Source of the DNA: Rhodobacter sp. SY28-1
GTDB lineage: Bacteria > Pseudomonadota > Alphaproteobacteria > Rhodobacterales > Rhodobacteraceae
DNA length: 64,000 nt
Reading direction: 5' to 3'
Assembly: GCF_005222785.1 (NCBI RefSeq)
Contig: NZ_STGH01000003.1
Coordinates: 62,001-126,000 of the forward strand
Under the pieces are notes generated by a model that saw nothing but the letters and a program-made list of their open reading frames with translations, made no database searches and was not told the DNA's origin. Position 1 is the stretch's first letter. Each line of letters opens with the position of its first letter. The position numbers were made by a program, and so were the translations under genes. Below, one piece after another: positions 27,519 to 35,281 of the stretch.

Positions 27519-27962
27519 ATGCCTACCCATATCAGCCTGCCGAACGAGCGCGTGGAACAACTCCGCATGATCGCAAAGGCGAAGAATACGACCATCCCCG
27601 AGGTCATTGCCGGGTTTGTCCGCGCCGAAATCGAGAAGGGCACCATCCCGGCAGCTGTTCCCGGTATCGACGTTGCATCGGACGGCCCGACCATCACGAT
27701 CAAGGCGAAGGGCTTCGAAGCCACTCTGCCGATGAATGAAGGGCCGACCCTGGCCGACCTTCTCAAAGGGTCTGCAATGTCCACGTCCGACCCCGAGCGC
27801 AAGAAGCGCTGGCTTGAGGGACTGGCCGCATTGTCCGGTGTGAAGTTGAAGCGCGCCGGAAACGGGGTGAAGTTGGTTTCGCCCCTGACTGGCAGGGAGT
27901 TCCCGCTGAACCTCGACGTTGCCGCCGATCTGGCCGATCAGATCGACCGGGCGTCCAAATAG
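27519..27962 (+). CDS. ribbon-helix-helix-like regulator of the element
   Basis: The 147-residue protein begins MPTHISLPNERVEQLRMIAK followed by NTTIPEVIAGFVRAEIEKG. That is a short strand, helix, turn, helix pattern like Arc/CopG ribbon-helix-helix repressors. The remaining 100 residues form a less familiar domain. AAGGA lies six bases before the ATG. The promoter just ahead carries a 17-bp palindromic operator. As I see no CI-like repressor in the element, this is the best candidate for its master regulator. DNA binding is inferred from the fold pattern only. Confidence 0.6.
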   Translation: MPTHISLPNERVEQLRMIAKAKNTTIPEVIAGFVRAEIEKGTIPAAVPGIDVASDGPTITIKAKGFEATLPMNEGPTLADLLKGSAMSTSDPERKKRWLEGLAALSGVKLKRAGNGVKLVSPLTGREFPLNLDVAADLADQIDRASK

Positions 27963-28023
27963 AAACAGGGGCCACCGCGCCAACGGTGAACCCCTGCAAA
28001 CTTCCATCTGATAGAGCAACTAT

Positions 28024-28533
28024 ATGGAATCCGAAGAAGAATCGCAAGACCGCGCAAAGCGCCGGGCCGTGCGGAATGCAATCATCGCCAAGGTTGAAGC
28101 GGACAATGCCGAAGCGCGGGCCACGCGGAACGCCCGGCGCTACAAGGCCGAACGCGACCCTATCGAATATGAAGCTCAGAAGGATCGCCAGCGCCGCCAG
28201 TATGAGGCTGAGCAGGGCGGGCCTGTCCGGTCCTATAAGAAGATCATCGCGGTCACCAAAGAAGAACATGGTGAGGTTGCCAAGGCCCGCGATGCTGAGC
28301 GCAAGGCCGGGAAACGTGCGGCAATGTCGCCAGAGGAACGGCAGGCCGATACGGACAAGAAAGCAGATCATCAATGGGTGGAGCGCCGCCGGGCGAGAGG
28401 TATTCCCGAGGACGTCATTCAGGCGGGCCTGATCGCCCATATCCAAGAGCGTGAGGCGAAAAGGGCGGTGAAGGCACAGGCAGATGCCGAGGAAGCCATG
28501 ATGCGGGGTGGTTCCAATTTCGGGCGGTTCTGA
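28024..28533 (+). CDS. hypothetical highly charged phage protein
   Basis: The 169-residue protein is rich in Arg, Lys, Glu and Ala and is predicted to be mainly helical, with stretches such as RRYKAERDPIEYEAQKDRQR and EEAMMRGGSNF at the end. Similar charged proteins occur in alphaproteobacterial prophages without assigned function. It follows the RHH-like gene by 61 bases and probably shares its transcript. DNA or RNA binding is plausible from the charge, but nothing specific is visible. Confidence 0.6.
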   Translation: MESEEESQDRAKRRAVRNAIIAKVEADNAEARATRNARRYKAERDPIEYEAQKDRQRRQYEAEQGGPVRSYKKIIAVTKEEHGEVAKARDAERKAGKRAAMSPEERQADTDKKADHQWVERRRARGIPEDVIQAGLIAHIQEREAKRAVKAQADAEEAMMRGGSNFGRF

Positions 28534-28561
28534 TCGGCGGGAAATCTATCCCGGCACACTG

Positions 28562-28577
28562 GTAAGTATCTACTTAC
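28562..28577. promoter_or_regulatory. palindrome GTAAGTA-TC-TACTTAC
   Basis: A perfect 7-bp inverted repeat with a two-base centre lies in the gap between 28533 and 28676, about 40 bases before the TTGACG element of the next promoter. It looks like an operator. It does not share its sequence with the other palindromes of the element. Confidence 0.5.
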
Positions 28578-28613
28578 TCTACAAAAAACATTTAAAAACA
28601 GATAGTTAGGCTC

Positions 28614-28644
28614 TTGACGGCGGAATCTACCGTCACCTAGATTC
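28614..28644 (+). promoter_or_regulatory. promoter overlapped by inverted repeat
   Basis: TTGACG (28614-28619) and TAGATT (28638-28643) are 18 bases apart and fit a promoter. GAATCTA (28623-28629) and TAGATTC (28638-28644) form a perfect inverted repeat that covers the -10 element. A repressor site is the simple reading. The gene at 28676 follows. Confidence 0.55.
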
Positions 28645-28675
28645 ATGGCATCACACAACGCTAGGAGCGCAACTG

Positions 28676-28840
28676 ATGCCGATCTTCCTTCCTGACTATG
28701 ACCGCCTTCTGTCCGATCTGCGGGCGGCTGCACTGACGACCGACTGGCGCAGCGCGATGGCCGAAGTGCTGGCCGGTGCTGACCTGATGCCCGAGGTCTG
28801 CCGGGGTGATTTTGAAGGGGAGGGGAGGGAGGCGGCGTGA
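28676..28840 (+). CDS. small hypothetical protein (54 aa)
   Basis: The frame starts MPIFLPDYDRLLSDLRAAALT and ends in an acidic GEGREAA tail. GGAG lies about 10 bases ahead of the ATG, and a promoter with an inverted repeat precedes it. Codon use is like that of the surrounding phage genes. No family is recognised. Size and position suit a small phage regulator or inhibitor. Confidence 0.55.
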   Translation: MPIFLPDYDRLLSDLRAAALTTDWRSAMAEVLAGADLMPEVCRGDFEGEGREAA

Positions 28841-28896
28841 ACGCGGGCTGAAACATTTCGTGTTCGCGCGGACTGCAGTTCTTTGTGGCGGATGAT

Positions 28897-28922
28897 GTTC
28901 GTTTCCATATATAGAAACGAAC
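28897..28922. promoter_or_regulatory. inverted repeat GTTCGTTTC...GAAACGAAC
   Basis: A perfect 9-bp inverted repeat with an eight-base CATATATA centre lies 24 bases before the gene at 28947. It could be an operator with a TATATA core. Confidence 0.55.
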
Positions 28923-28946
28923 ACGAACACGGAAACGGAGGATCGA

Positions 28947-29459
28947 ATGGCAAAGTCAAATGCTGAACGGCTGCGCGAGTTCAAAGCGCGCAAGAAAGAG
29001 CAAGAGAAGGTCGCCAGCTTGACGCTGGACGATGTGTTTAAGCGCCCGTTCTTCGAGACGTTGCCCGAAGACTTCGGGCACGATTCAGCCTTTGTCGACA
29101 ACTTCGAAATCATCGGCGTCGCGGCTCCTGAGTTCGCTGACGACCGTGGTATTGAACACCACACGCTCTACAGCGAAAAGTCAGCGCAGCAGCTTTTCCA
29201 GCTTGGCCGAAGGTCCCTTGGTCGCGCCGAGGTTATGGTTGCGGCGCTGATCGAAGCCGCGCAAGACCTTGCCGGTTTCGTCGCTGACTACAAACGCCAA
29301 GAGATCAACGCCCGCCTTGCCGAGATCGAAGCCTCTGACCTGTCGGCACCCGAGGCGAAGAAGGCTGCGCTGCAAGATGCGGCCCGGCTGAATAAGATGC
29401 TGGACCAGCTTGACAAGCAGGTTCGGTGGACCTTCCCGCAGTGGAAGGTGACAGGCTGA
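28947..29459 (+). CDS. hypothetical phage protein
   Basis: The 170-residue protein has a basic N-terminal helix (MAKSNAERLREFKARKKEQEK), a middle part with DDVFKRPFFETLPEDFG, and a helical C-terminal half. The sequence ends in VRWTFPQWKVTG. No family is recognised. An AACGGAGGATCG ribosome binding site makes the start secure, and a 26-base inverted repeat precedes it. It belongs to a run of unknown genes in the right arm of the element. Confidence 0.65.
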   Translation: MAKSNAERLREFKARKKEQEKVASLTLDDVFKRPFFETLPEDFGHDSAFVDNFEIIGVAAPEFADDRGIEHHTLYSEKSAQQLFQLGRRSLGRAEVMVAALIEAAQDLAGFVADYKRQEINARLAEIEASDLSAPEAKKAALQDAARLNKMLDQLDKQVRWTFPQWKVTG

Positions 29460-29496
29460 AAGTAGCCCTGAACCGTAATCTGCACCCGGTTCAGTA

Positions 29497-29538
29497 GCGA
29501 CAAGAACGGAAGTCGGCAAACTAGCCCGCTCTTGTCGC
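29497..29538. repeat. inverted repeat GCGACAAGA...TCTTGTCGC
   Basis: Two 9-bp arms lie 24 bases apart between the genes at 28947 and 29569. The structure could be a weak terminator or an operator pair. There is no T run. Confidence 0.45.
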
Positions 29539-29568
29539 CTAGCAGAAAACCTTTGGAGACTGACTGCT

Positions 29569-29928
29569 ATGACCGATAATGCCATGAAAGGCCCGAAACA
29601 GGCAACGCCCGTGACCATGACGATGGATCACGACACCTTCTTCCTCTGGCTCTACGAGATTCAGGGCCGTCCCGGTGGCGCGGGTGAACCGCTTCCCCCG
29701 AACATGTCGTGGGAAAGGGATACCGACCTGACCTCGCCCTACTTCTTGGTGACTTGCTACATGGACACCGAAGAAGGCATCGTGATCGCTCAGCACAATG
29801 AAGATGCTAAGAGCGTCAAGGTGACGATGCGCTACCCCGCGCCTGGCCCGAACCTGATCCGCACCGTTCGGCTGATGCTTGGTGAAGGTGTCGAAGCACC
29901 GGACGATCTGATGGGGGAGGCCGCGTAA
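29569..29928 (+). CDS. hypothetical phage protein
   Basis: The 119-residue soluble protein contains a HDTFFLWLYEIQGRPGG segment and a beta-rich second half (PYFLVTCYMDTEEGIVIAQ, then VKVTMRYP). I do not recognise it. Its TAATG junction with the next gene shows they are translated as a pair. Confidence 0.6.
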   Translation: MTDNAMKGPKQATPVTMTMDHDTFFLWLYEIQGRPGGAGEPLPPNMSWERDTDLTSPYFLVTCYMDTEEGIVIAQHNEDAKSVKVTMRYPAPGPNLIRTVRLMLGEGVEAPDDLMGEAA

Positions 29929-30245
29929 TGGCCCTGAACCCTCTGCTTAAGAAGCTGGCGGCACAGACCGAAGCACGGCAGGCCAAGGAGGCGCTGATCG
30001 AAGCCTTCATGCGCAAGACCACGATCAAGTATGGCTGGCATGAAGAAACGCCCGCTGAAATGCTTCGCAGCCCCGGCGCAGACATCGGCATGGCTGACGT
30101 GGCCGAAGAGTGGGTTGATCAGATTATCGACTCCGATGAGCCGGATGCCGAGTTTGGTCAACTGATCGATCACCTGACCGGTGTGTTGATGAACGTCGAA
30201 CTGGTCCGCAAGCACTTCCGCAAGCAGTTCGAAACGGCGGCCTAG
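29928..30245 (+). CDS. hypothetical phage protein
   Basis: The 105-residue helical, acidic protein begins MALNPLLKKLAAQTEARQAK and contains MADVAEEWVDQIIDSDEPD. No family is recognised. It starts on the stop codon of the previous gene and is followed by a terminator, so it is the last gene of the element. Confidence 0.6.
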   Translation: MALNPLLKKLAAQTEARQAKEALIEAFMRKTTIKYGWHEETPAEMLRSPGADIGMADVAEEWVDQIIDSDEPDAEFGQLIDHLTGVLMNVELVRKHFRKQFETAA

Positions 30246-30265
30246 ACCTGATCAGGCCTGCCCAG

Positions 30266-30297
30266 CGGGCACCCCACCGGATGCCCGTTTTTCTTTT
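30266..30297 (+). terminator. intrinsic terminator at the end of the element's last operon
   Basis: CGGGCA and TGCCCG form a stem with a 10-base loop, followed by TTTTTCTTTT. It lies 21 bases behind the last gene of the element. Confidence 0.82.
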
Positions 30298-30599
30298 CCA
30301 TCCCGAGAGACGATTTCCGATCACCGTCATACAGACATGTAGGCGGTTGACGCGCCGGGCCAGCGAGCGAGAGGCCAAAAGCGTTGCGGTTAGTCGGTGA
30401 GTGCGCGGGTTCGGTATTTCCATAAACCCCGACATAGCACGGTGGCCCCTCCAGGCTGCGCGGTGTTCGGGCTATCCCAAATTGCCCGAGGTGAGGGCGA
30501 GGGCTTCGGTTCTCGCCCTTTACCTTTCGCGAACCGCACATTTTCTTGGGCGTAACAACGTTACAAAAAGTCTTGTAAGTGTTTGATTTTATTCGACAA
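30298..30599. other. right attachment arm, no gene
   Basis: The stretch has no supported gene. It contains a hairpin AGGGCGAG/CTCGCCCT at 30494-30519 followed by TTTACCTTT, a GTAAC-AAC-GTTAC palindrome at 30552-30564, and a GTTACAAAA copy at 30560-30568 matching two copies next to the integrase. Integration factor binding sites are likely. Confidence 0.5.
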
Positions 30600-30631
30600 G
30601 TCAGCGGTTCAAATCCGTTATCGCCCACCAT
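30600..30631 (+). repeat. attR: right 32-bp attachment repeat
   Basis: An exact copy of 11393-11424, holding the T arm and 3' acceptor half of tRNA-Val without its 5' part. The chromosomal terminator of the tRNA follows eight bases later. Confidence 0.93.
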
Positions 30632-30638
30632 GTCCTGC

Positions 30639-30666
30639 AAGGCGCGCCCCACCCGGCGCGCCTTTT
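30639..30666 (+). terminator. original terminator of tRNA-Val(CAC), now behind attR
   Basis: AAGGCGCGCC and GGCGCGCCTT pair perfectly around a six-base loop and end in TTTT. Without the element it would lie 15 bases behind the tRNA-Val(CAC) gene. It now serves only whatever is read out of the right end of the element. Confidence 0.88.
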
Positions 30667-30719
30667 GCTTGCCGTCAGGGCTTGTCACGCCGGACCCGGC
30701 GCGCTAGGCACCAAGGCGG

Positions 30720-30795
30720 GGGCGGTTAGCTCAGTTGGTAGAGCGTCTCGTTTACACCGAGAATGTCGGGGGTTCGAGTCCCTCACCGCCCACCA
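30720..30795 (+). tRNA. tRNA-Val (anticodon TAC)
   Basis: The 76-nt gene folds as a cloverleaf: acceptor GGGCGGT/ACCGCCC, anticodon stem TCTCG/CGAGA around TTTACAC, and a GTTCGAGTC T arm. The CCA is encoded. Anticodon TAC reads Val codons. Before integration it lay about 90 bases behind tRNA-Val(CAC). Confidence 0.97.
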
Positions 30796-30898
30796 TATTC
30801 CGTTCACATCACCGGCAGCGCGACGGAAATTCCGTCCCGCAGCGTTAGATTCCAAGACAACCGCCTGGGCGCCACGCTACCCTGGCCTCAGGCGCGCG

Positions 30899-32203
30899 AT
30901 GGCTATTTGGGGGAAGACTGCCTTGGCAGATGGTGGCGCAGGCCCGGCTTCGGATCCGGCAGAGGTGATGACCCGCATCCTGTCGCGGCAGCGCCCCCGG
31001 CGGCGTTGGCTGTGGGTGCTTCTGACGCTTGCGTTGATCGGCGGGGCAGGGGGCTGGGCCTGGCTGTCCCTGTCGCAGCCGTCCGGCAGCATCCGGTACG
31101 AGACGGCCGAGGTCACCCGCGGTGAGGTGATCGTGACCGTCACCGCGACCGGATCGGTCCAGCCGACGACGCAGGTCGACGTGTCCTCGGAACTGTCGGG
31201 TGCGCTGGCCGAGGTGGCGGTCGACTTCAACGACCGGGTCGAGGTCGGACAGGTGCTGGCCCGGCTGGACGAAACCAACCTGAACGATGTGATCCTGACG
31301 GCGCGGGCGCAGCTTCAGGCGGCCGAGGCCAGTCTGAAACAGGCCGAAGCCGCCGCGCGCGAAGCCGTTGCCAATCTCGAGTCGCAGGCCGAACTGGACA
31401 GGCGCGGGCAAAGCACGCGGTTGAAGATGGTCGCCTCGGAGGTGGCCCGCGACCGGGCGCAGGCCGCTGTCGATGGCGCGGTGGCCGAAGTCGCGCTCGC
31501 CAAAGCCCGTCTGTCCGAGGCCGAGAACGAGTTGAAGAAGGCAACGATCCGTTCGCCGATCTCGGGCGTGGTCCTCAACCGTGCGGCCGAGCCCGGTCAG
31601 ATCGTCGCGGCCTCTCTGAATGCCCCGGTCCTCTTCACCCTGGCCGAGGACCTGGCGCGGATGGAACTGCGCGTCGATGTGGACGAGGCCGACATCGGCC
31701 GCGTCGGCGTGGGCAACACGGCAGAGTTCACCGTCGACGCCTTCCCCGACCGCAGCTTTCCCGCAACGATCACCACCGTCCGCTACGCCCCCGAAACGAC
31801 AGATGGCGTCGTGACCTACAAGGCGATCCTCTCGGTCGACAACTCCGAAGGCCTTCTGCGTCCCGGCATGACTGCAACCGCGACCATTTCGGTGACGGTC
31901 CAGACGGACGCTCTCCTCGTCCCGAACGCCGCCCTGCGCTACACCCCGCCGCAAGAGGTGGACCAAAGCGAAGGGTCAGGAGGCGGCAGCGGGCTGATCG
32001 GAATGATCATGCCCGGCCGGTCGTCGACGGCCCCGCTTACGCGCGGCACTTCTGCCAGCCAGTCGGTCTGGGTCCTGCAGAACGGCGTTCCGACCGAGGT
32101 CCCGGTGCAGCCCGGCGATACCGACGGCAAGGTGACCGCCGTCATCGCCGAGGGTCTGGCCGAAGGCGACAAGGTGATCGTCGACCAGACGACGGACGGT
32201 TGA
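30899..32203 (+). CDS. MacA-like periplasmic adaptor of an ABC exporter
   Basis: The 434-residue protein has a cytoplasmic start, one membrane helix (RRWLWVLLTLALIGGAGGWAWL, about residues 37-58), a lipoyl domain split around a helical hairpin (residues 125-215), and the barrel and C-terminal domains of HlyD-type adaptors. The second lipoyl half is IRSPISGVVLNRAAEPGQIV. A Ser/Gly-rich insert lies near residue 360. The ATG at 30899 is chosen because earlier starts would translate through the tRNA-Val gene. With the next two genes it forms a MacAB-type tripartite exporter; an outer membrane channel is not nearby. The cargo (peptide, macrolide or other) is unknown. Confidence 0.85.
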   Translation: MAIWGKTALADGGAGPASDPAEVMTRILSRQRPRRRWLWVLLTLALIGGAGGWAWLSLSQPSGSIRYETAEVTRGEVIVTVTATGSVQPTTQVDVSSELSGALAEVAVDFNDRVEVGQVLARLDETNLNDVILTARAQLQAAEASLKQAEAAAREAVANLESQAELDRRGQSTRLKMVASEVARDRAQAAVDGAVAEVALAKARLSEAENELKKATIRSPISGVVLNRAAEPGQIVAASLNAPVLFTLAEDLARMELRVDVDEADIGRVGVGNTAEFTVDAFPDRSFPATITTVRYAPETTDGVVTYKAILSVDNSEGLLRPGMTATATISVTVQTDALLVPNAALRYTPPQEVDQSEGSGGGSGLIGMIMPGRSSTAPLTRGTSASQSVWVLQNGVPTEVPVQPGDTDGKVTAVIAEGLAEGDKVIVDQTTDG

Positions 32204-32204
32204 C

Positions 32205-32933
32205 ATGGCCGGTTCCCTGCCAAAGTCCGGCACGCCCCTGATCCAGCTCTCCGCTGTCAGCCGTGTCTACGGGACCGGCGAGACAGAGGTCCGCGCCCTC
32301 GACCGCACCGACCTTGTGATCGAGAAGGGCGAGTTCGTCGCCATCATGGGCCCGTCCGGCTCGGGCAAATCCACCGCGATGAACATCATCGGCCTGCTCG
32401 ACCGCCCAACCTCTGGCCGCTATTTGTTCAATGGTACCGAGGTGCAGGACCTGGACCGCGACCGTCGTGCGCTTTTGCGGCGCCATTTCCTGGGTTTCGT
32501 CTTCCAGGGCTTCAACCTCTTGCCCCGCACCTCGGCGCTGGAAAATGTTGAACTCCCGCTGATCTACAAGGGCATGCCCCGTCAGGAACGGATCGAACGC
32601 GCCCGTCAGGCCCTGCGCAAGGTCGGGCTTGACGGGCGCGAGGATCACGACCCCTCGCAACTTTCCGGCGGACAACAGCAGCGCGTTGCCATCGCCCGCG
32701 CCCTGGTGGGCGCGCCGATGGTCATCCTGGCGGATGAGCCGACCGGAAACCTCGACAGCCACCGCAGCCACGAAATCATGCGCCTTCTGCAAGAGCTTAA
32801 CCGCGAGGACGGCATCACCATCGTGATGGTCACCCACGAAGACGACATCGCGGCCTATGCCCGGCGCCTGATCCTCTTTGCCGACGGGCGCATTCGCAGC
32901 GACAGCCTGCAGCCCGAACGGTCTCCGGCATGA
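32205..32933 (+). CDS. ABC transporter ATPase (MacB/LolD type)
   Basis: The 242-residue ATPase shows Walker A GPSGSGKST, the Q-loop in FVFQGFNLL, signature LSGGQQQR, Walker B VILADEPTGNLD and the H-loop VTHED. Sequence and neighbours place it in the MacB/LolD group, which drives mechanotransmission rather than direct transport. It starts one base after the adaptor stop and overlaps the permease by four bases. Confidence 0.92.
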   Translation: MAGSLPKSGTPLIQLSAVSRVYGTGETEVRALDRTDLVIEKGEFVAIMGPSGSGKSTAMNIIGLLDRPTSGRYLFNGTEVQDLDRDRRALLRRHFLGFVFQGFNLLPRTSALENVELPLIYKGMPRQERIERARQALRKVGLDGREDHDPSQLSGGQQQRVAIARALVGAPMVILADEPTGNLDSHRSHEIMRLLQELNREDGITIVMVTHEDDIAAYARRLILFADGRIRSDSLQPERSPA

Positions 32934-34141
32934 TCTGGGAAACCATCCGCCTCGCCCTCCTGGCGCTTCGCCGCAACAAGCTGCGCTCGGCGCTGACCAT
33001 GCTGGGGATCGTGATCGGCGTGGCCGCCGTGATTGCCATGGTCACCGTGGGGCAGGGCTCGTCGCGCTCGGTCGCGGCCAGCGTCGAAAGCCTGGGGACC
33101 AATGTCCTGTCAATTCGGCCCGGCGGCCGCGGGTTTGGCCCGGGTCCGGGGTCCTCGCAACCCGCGCGCCCCTTTACGCTGCGCGACGCCGATGCGCTTG
33201 CGGACCTGGCCGTCGTCCAGCAGGTGTCCCCCACAGTCTCCTCCACCCAGACCGTGGTCGCAGGCAGCGAGAACCTGTCGGCCAGCGTGACCGGGGCTAC
33301 GTCCGGCTATCTGGACGTCAACGGATGGACAATTCTGCGCGGGCGGGGCTTCAACTCGGCCGAAGACCGCTCGGGCGCGTCGGTCTGCATCATTGGCATG
33401 ACCATTCAGCAAACACTGTTTGGGACCTCCGACCCCATCGGCCAATCCCTCCGCGTCGGCAAGGTAAGCTGCGAGGTGATCGGTCTCTTGCAGGCCAAGG
33501 GCGCCGGCACCTTCGGCCAGGATCAGGACGAGATCGTCCTCATGCCGATCCGCACCGTCCAGCGGCGCATGCTTGGCAGCGACAATGTCTCGTCGATCTC
33601 GGTCGCCCTTGCCCCCGAAGTCTCCTCCCAGCGCGGCGCGCGCGAGATCGAGGCCCTGTTGCGGGACCGCCGCCGGATTTCCGGCAATGAGGCAAACGAC
33701 TTCAACATCTCCGACCGCGCGCAGATCGCCGAGGTGCTGTCCGGGATCAACTCCGTCCTCACTGGCATGCTGTCCTCGGTCGCGGCGGTCAGCCTTCTGG
33801 TCGGCGGCATCGGGATCATGAATATCATGCTGGTCTCGGTCACCGAACGCACGCGTGAGATCGGCATCCGACTTGCCGTGGGCGCCGAAGCCAGTCAGGT
33901 CCTGACCCAGTTCCTGGTCGAGGCCGTGGTCCTGTCGCTGGTCGGCGGGATCATCGGGGTGATCTTCGGGCTGGCGCTGGCCTTCGGGGCCTCGCTGTTC
34001 ATGGCTATCCCCTTTGCCCCACAGGTTTATGTCGTGGTGCTGGCCTTCGCCTTCTCGGCGCTGATCGGGGTGATTTTCGGTTTCTTCCCGGCCCGCAAGG
34101 CGGCCCGACTTGATCCGATCGACGCCCTGCGGCACGAATAG
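32930..34141 (+). CDS. ABC transporter permease (MacB/FtsX type)
   Basis: The 403-residue protein has the MacB fold: a first membrane helix after RNKLRSALTMLGIVIGVAAVIAM, a periplasmic MacB-PCD domain to about residue 265, and three C-terminal helices including SVAAVSLLVGGIGIMNIMLVSVTERTREIGIRLAVGA. It ends in the conserved ARLDPIDALRHE. It would couple ATP hydrolysis by the previous gene product to substrate expulsion through the adaptor encoded at 30899. The ATPase domain is a separate gene here, unlike the fused E. coli MacB. Confidence 0.92.
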   Translation: MIWETIRLALLALRRNKLRSALTMLGIVIGVAAVIAMVTVGQGSSRSVAASVESLGTNVLSIRPGGRGFGPGPGSSQPARPFTLRDADALADLAVVQQVSPTVSSTQTVVAGSENLSASVTGATSGYLDVNGWTILRGRGFNSAEDRSGASVCIIGMTIQQTLFGTSDPIGQSLRVGKVSCEVIGLLQAKGAGTFGQDQDEIVLMPIRTVQRRMLGSDNVSSISVALAPEVSSQRGAREIEALLRDRRRISGNEANDFNISDRAQIAEVLSGINSVLTGMLSSVAAVSLLVGGIGIMNIMLVSVTERTREIGIRLAVGAEASQVLTQFLVEAVVLSLVGGIIGVIFGLALAFGASLFMAIPFAPQVYVVVLAFAFSALIGVIFGFFPARKAARLDPIDALRHE

Positions 34142-34165
34142 CGCAAGAGCAGCCGCCCTCTGGGG

Positions 34166-35281
34166 CTACCGCTTCAGGATCCGCAGCGCGACCAGTGCTT
34201 CCACGACCAGCGATTTCTGAGCCGGCTTGTCCGCGCCGCCCGTCGCCGTCTGATGCGCGGGCGCGGATTTTGTCCGCTGCCGTGGCGCCGCGATCAGGCT
34301 TTCGGGCAGCGGCCCGCCTTCCTCGCCAATGCGGATCCAGTCCAGCCAATCGCCCGCCGACTGGATGCGGTCGCGCGGCATCACCCGCACCGCCTTGTCG
34401 ATGGCCTCGAGGAACCCCGGCGGATAGCCCTCGTACCGGCCGGCCAGCGGCTCATATGGATCCGCCTCGCCCTCGGCCACGCGGGCCAGGCGACGCTGGC
34501 TTTCCGGCGGCGCCTCGCCAGAGATGACGTGGTGGAACGTCGCCCCAAGCGAATACAGATCGCTCGCCGGGCTTTGTTCCGCCCCGGTCAGATAGAATTC
34601 CTGCGGCGAGTAGCCTTCCTTGATGACCCGCCGCCCGGTCAGTACCCGGGTCGCCCGCACCACCTGTTCGCTGGCAGCACCAAAGTCGATCAGGATCGGG
34701 TTGCCGGACTTGTCGACCAGGATGTTGTCGGGGCTGATGTCGCGGTGCAGGATCCCGGCCTGATGGATGAATTCCACCGCGCTCAGCATCTTCTTCAGCA
34801 TCATCACCACCTGGTCGGGCGTGAAGGCCTGATCGGTGGAATTCAGGATGTCGTGCAGATCGCGGCCGTCGATGAAGTCGATGGCCATGTAGGCGGTGTC
34901 GTTGTCCTCGAACACCTGATGCACACCGACGATGTTCGGATGCACCAGACGGGCCAGGCTTTTCGCTTCGGCGACAAAGCTTTCGACAAAGCTGCGGTAA
35001 TCCAGGTGATGCTTGCGCGACCGCGCGCGAACCAGCGTCGTGCTGCGGCGGCACAGCGCATTCGGAAAGCATTCCTTGATCACGACGGTTCGCTCAAGAT
35101 TGTCCTTCGCCAGATAGGTGATGCCGAACCCGCCGCTGTTCAGGAATCCGACGATCGTATAGTGCCCGCCCAAAAGCTGGGTGCCCGGCTTCAGGTCATC
35201 GGCGAAGGCCTCGGGGTCAACCCGGCCCAACTCGCCTTCGAGCTGATTGCTGATTTGCGTCGGGCCTTGGGTCACTTCCAC
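34166..35281 (-). CDS. Hanks-type Ser/Thr protein kinase
   Basis: The 371-residue cytoplasmic kinase has a glycine loop (GFLNSGGFGITY), the ATP-binding Lys in VVIKE, a catalytic loop HRDISPDNILVD, the IDFGAA metal-binding motif and a YSPQEFY activation end. Catalytic residues are complete. The C-terminal 60 residues are variable and end in a basic tail; there is no membrane helix or PASTA domain. The start codon is GTG; another GTG lies two codons inside. Direct repeats AACATAT at 35400-35417 lie upstream. The substrates and any partner phosphatase are unknown. It converges on the MacB-like permease gene. Confidence 0.88.
   Translation of the reverse strand: MEVTQGPTQISNQLEGELGRVDPEAFADDLKPGTQLLGGHYTIVGFLNSGGFGITYLAKDNLERTVVIKECFPNALCRRSTTLVRARSRKHHLDYRSFVESFVAEAKSLARLVHPNIVGVHQVFEDNDTAYMAIDFIDGRDLHDILNSTDQAFTPDQVVMMLKKMLSAVEFIHQAGILHRDISPDNILVDKSGNPILIDFGAASEQVVRATRVLTGRRVIKEGYSPQEFYLTGAEQSPASDLYSLGATFHHVISGEAPPESQRRLARVAEGEADPYEPLAGRYEGYPPGFLEAIDKAVRVMPRDRIQSAGDWLDWIRIGEEGGPLPESLIAAPRQRTKSAPAHQTATGGADKPAQKSLVVEALVALRILKR

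Larger units (their letters stand above)
11393..30631 (+). mobile_element. integrated phage satellite-like element or reduced prophage (about 19.2 kb)
   Basis: Perfect 32-bp repeats bound the element and an integrase lies inside the left end. Inside are head and packaging genes in HK97-like style (portal, protease-capsid, HNH, gp6-, gp10- and DUF3168-like connectors, head closure protein, TerS, TerL), one tape measure protein and two probable tail-assembly chaperones. I find no major tail protein, baseplate, fibre, holin, endolysin, primase, replication initiator or CI-like repressor. The gene order, with the head genes first, then the connectors and then the terminase, is not the usual phage order. 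Its size and content resemble capsid-forming phage-inducible islands, but a decayed prophage remains possible. Confidence 0.85.

Noticed and set aside
11393-30631. A canonical gene transfer agent cluster
   Set aside because: The gp10-like protein and the HK97 head genes recall GTAs. But the region has an integrase and att repeats, a different gene order and no GTA tail genes (major tail protein, gp12-15).
30242-30688. Minus-strand frame of 148 codons across attR
   Set aside because: Its MVGDNGFEPLTCRI segment is the antisense translation of a tRNA 3' end, a well-known annotation artefact. The frame also runs through the terminator and both attachment-arm repeats.
30665-30898. N-terminal extension of the MacA-like adaptor
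   Set aside because: It would translate the tRNA-Val(TAC) gene (SVGRASRLHRECRGFESL is another tRNA artefact). The ATG at 30899 gives a normal adaptor start.
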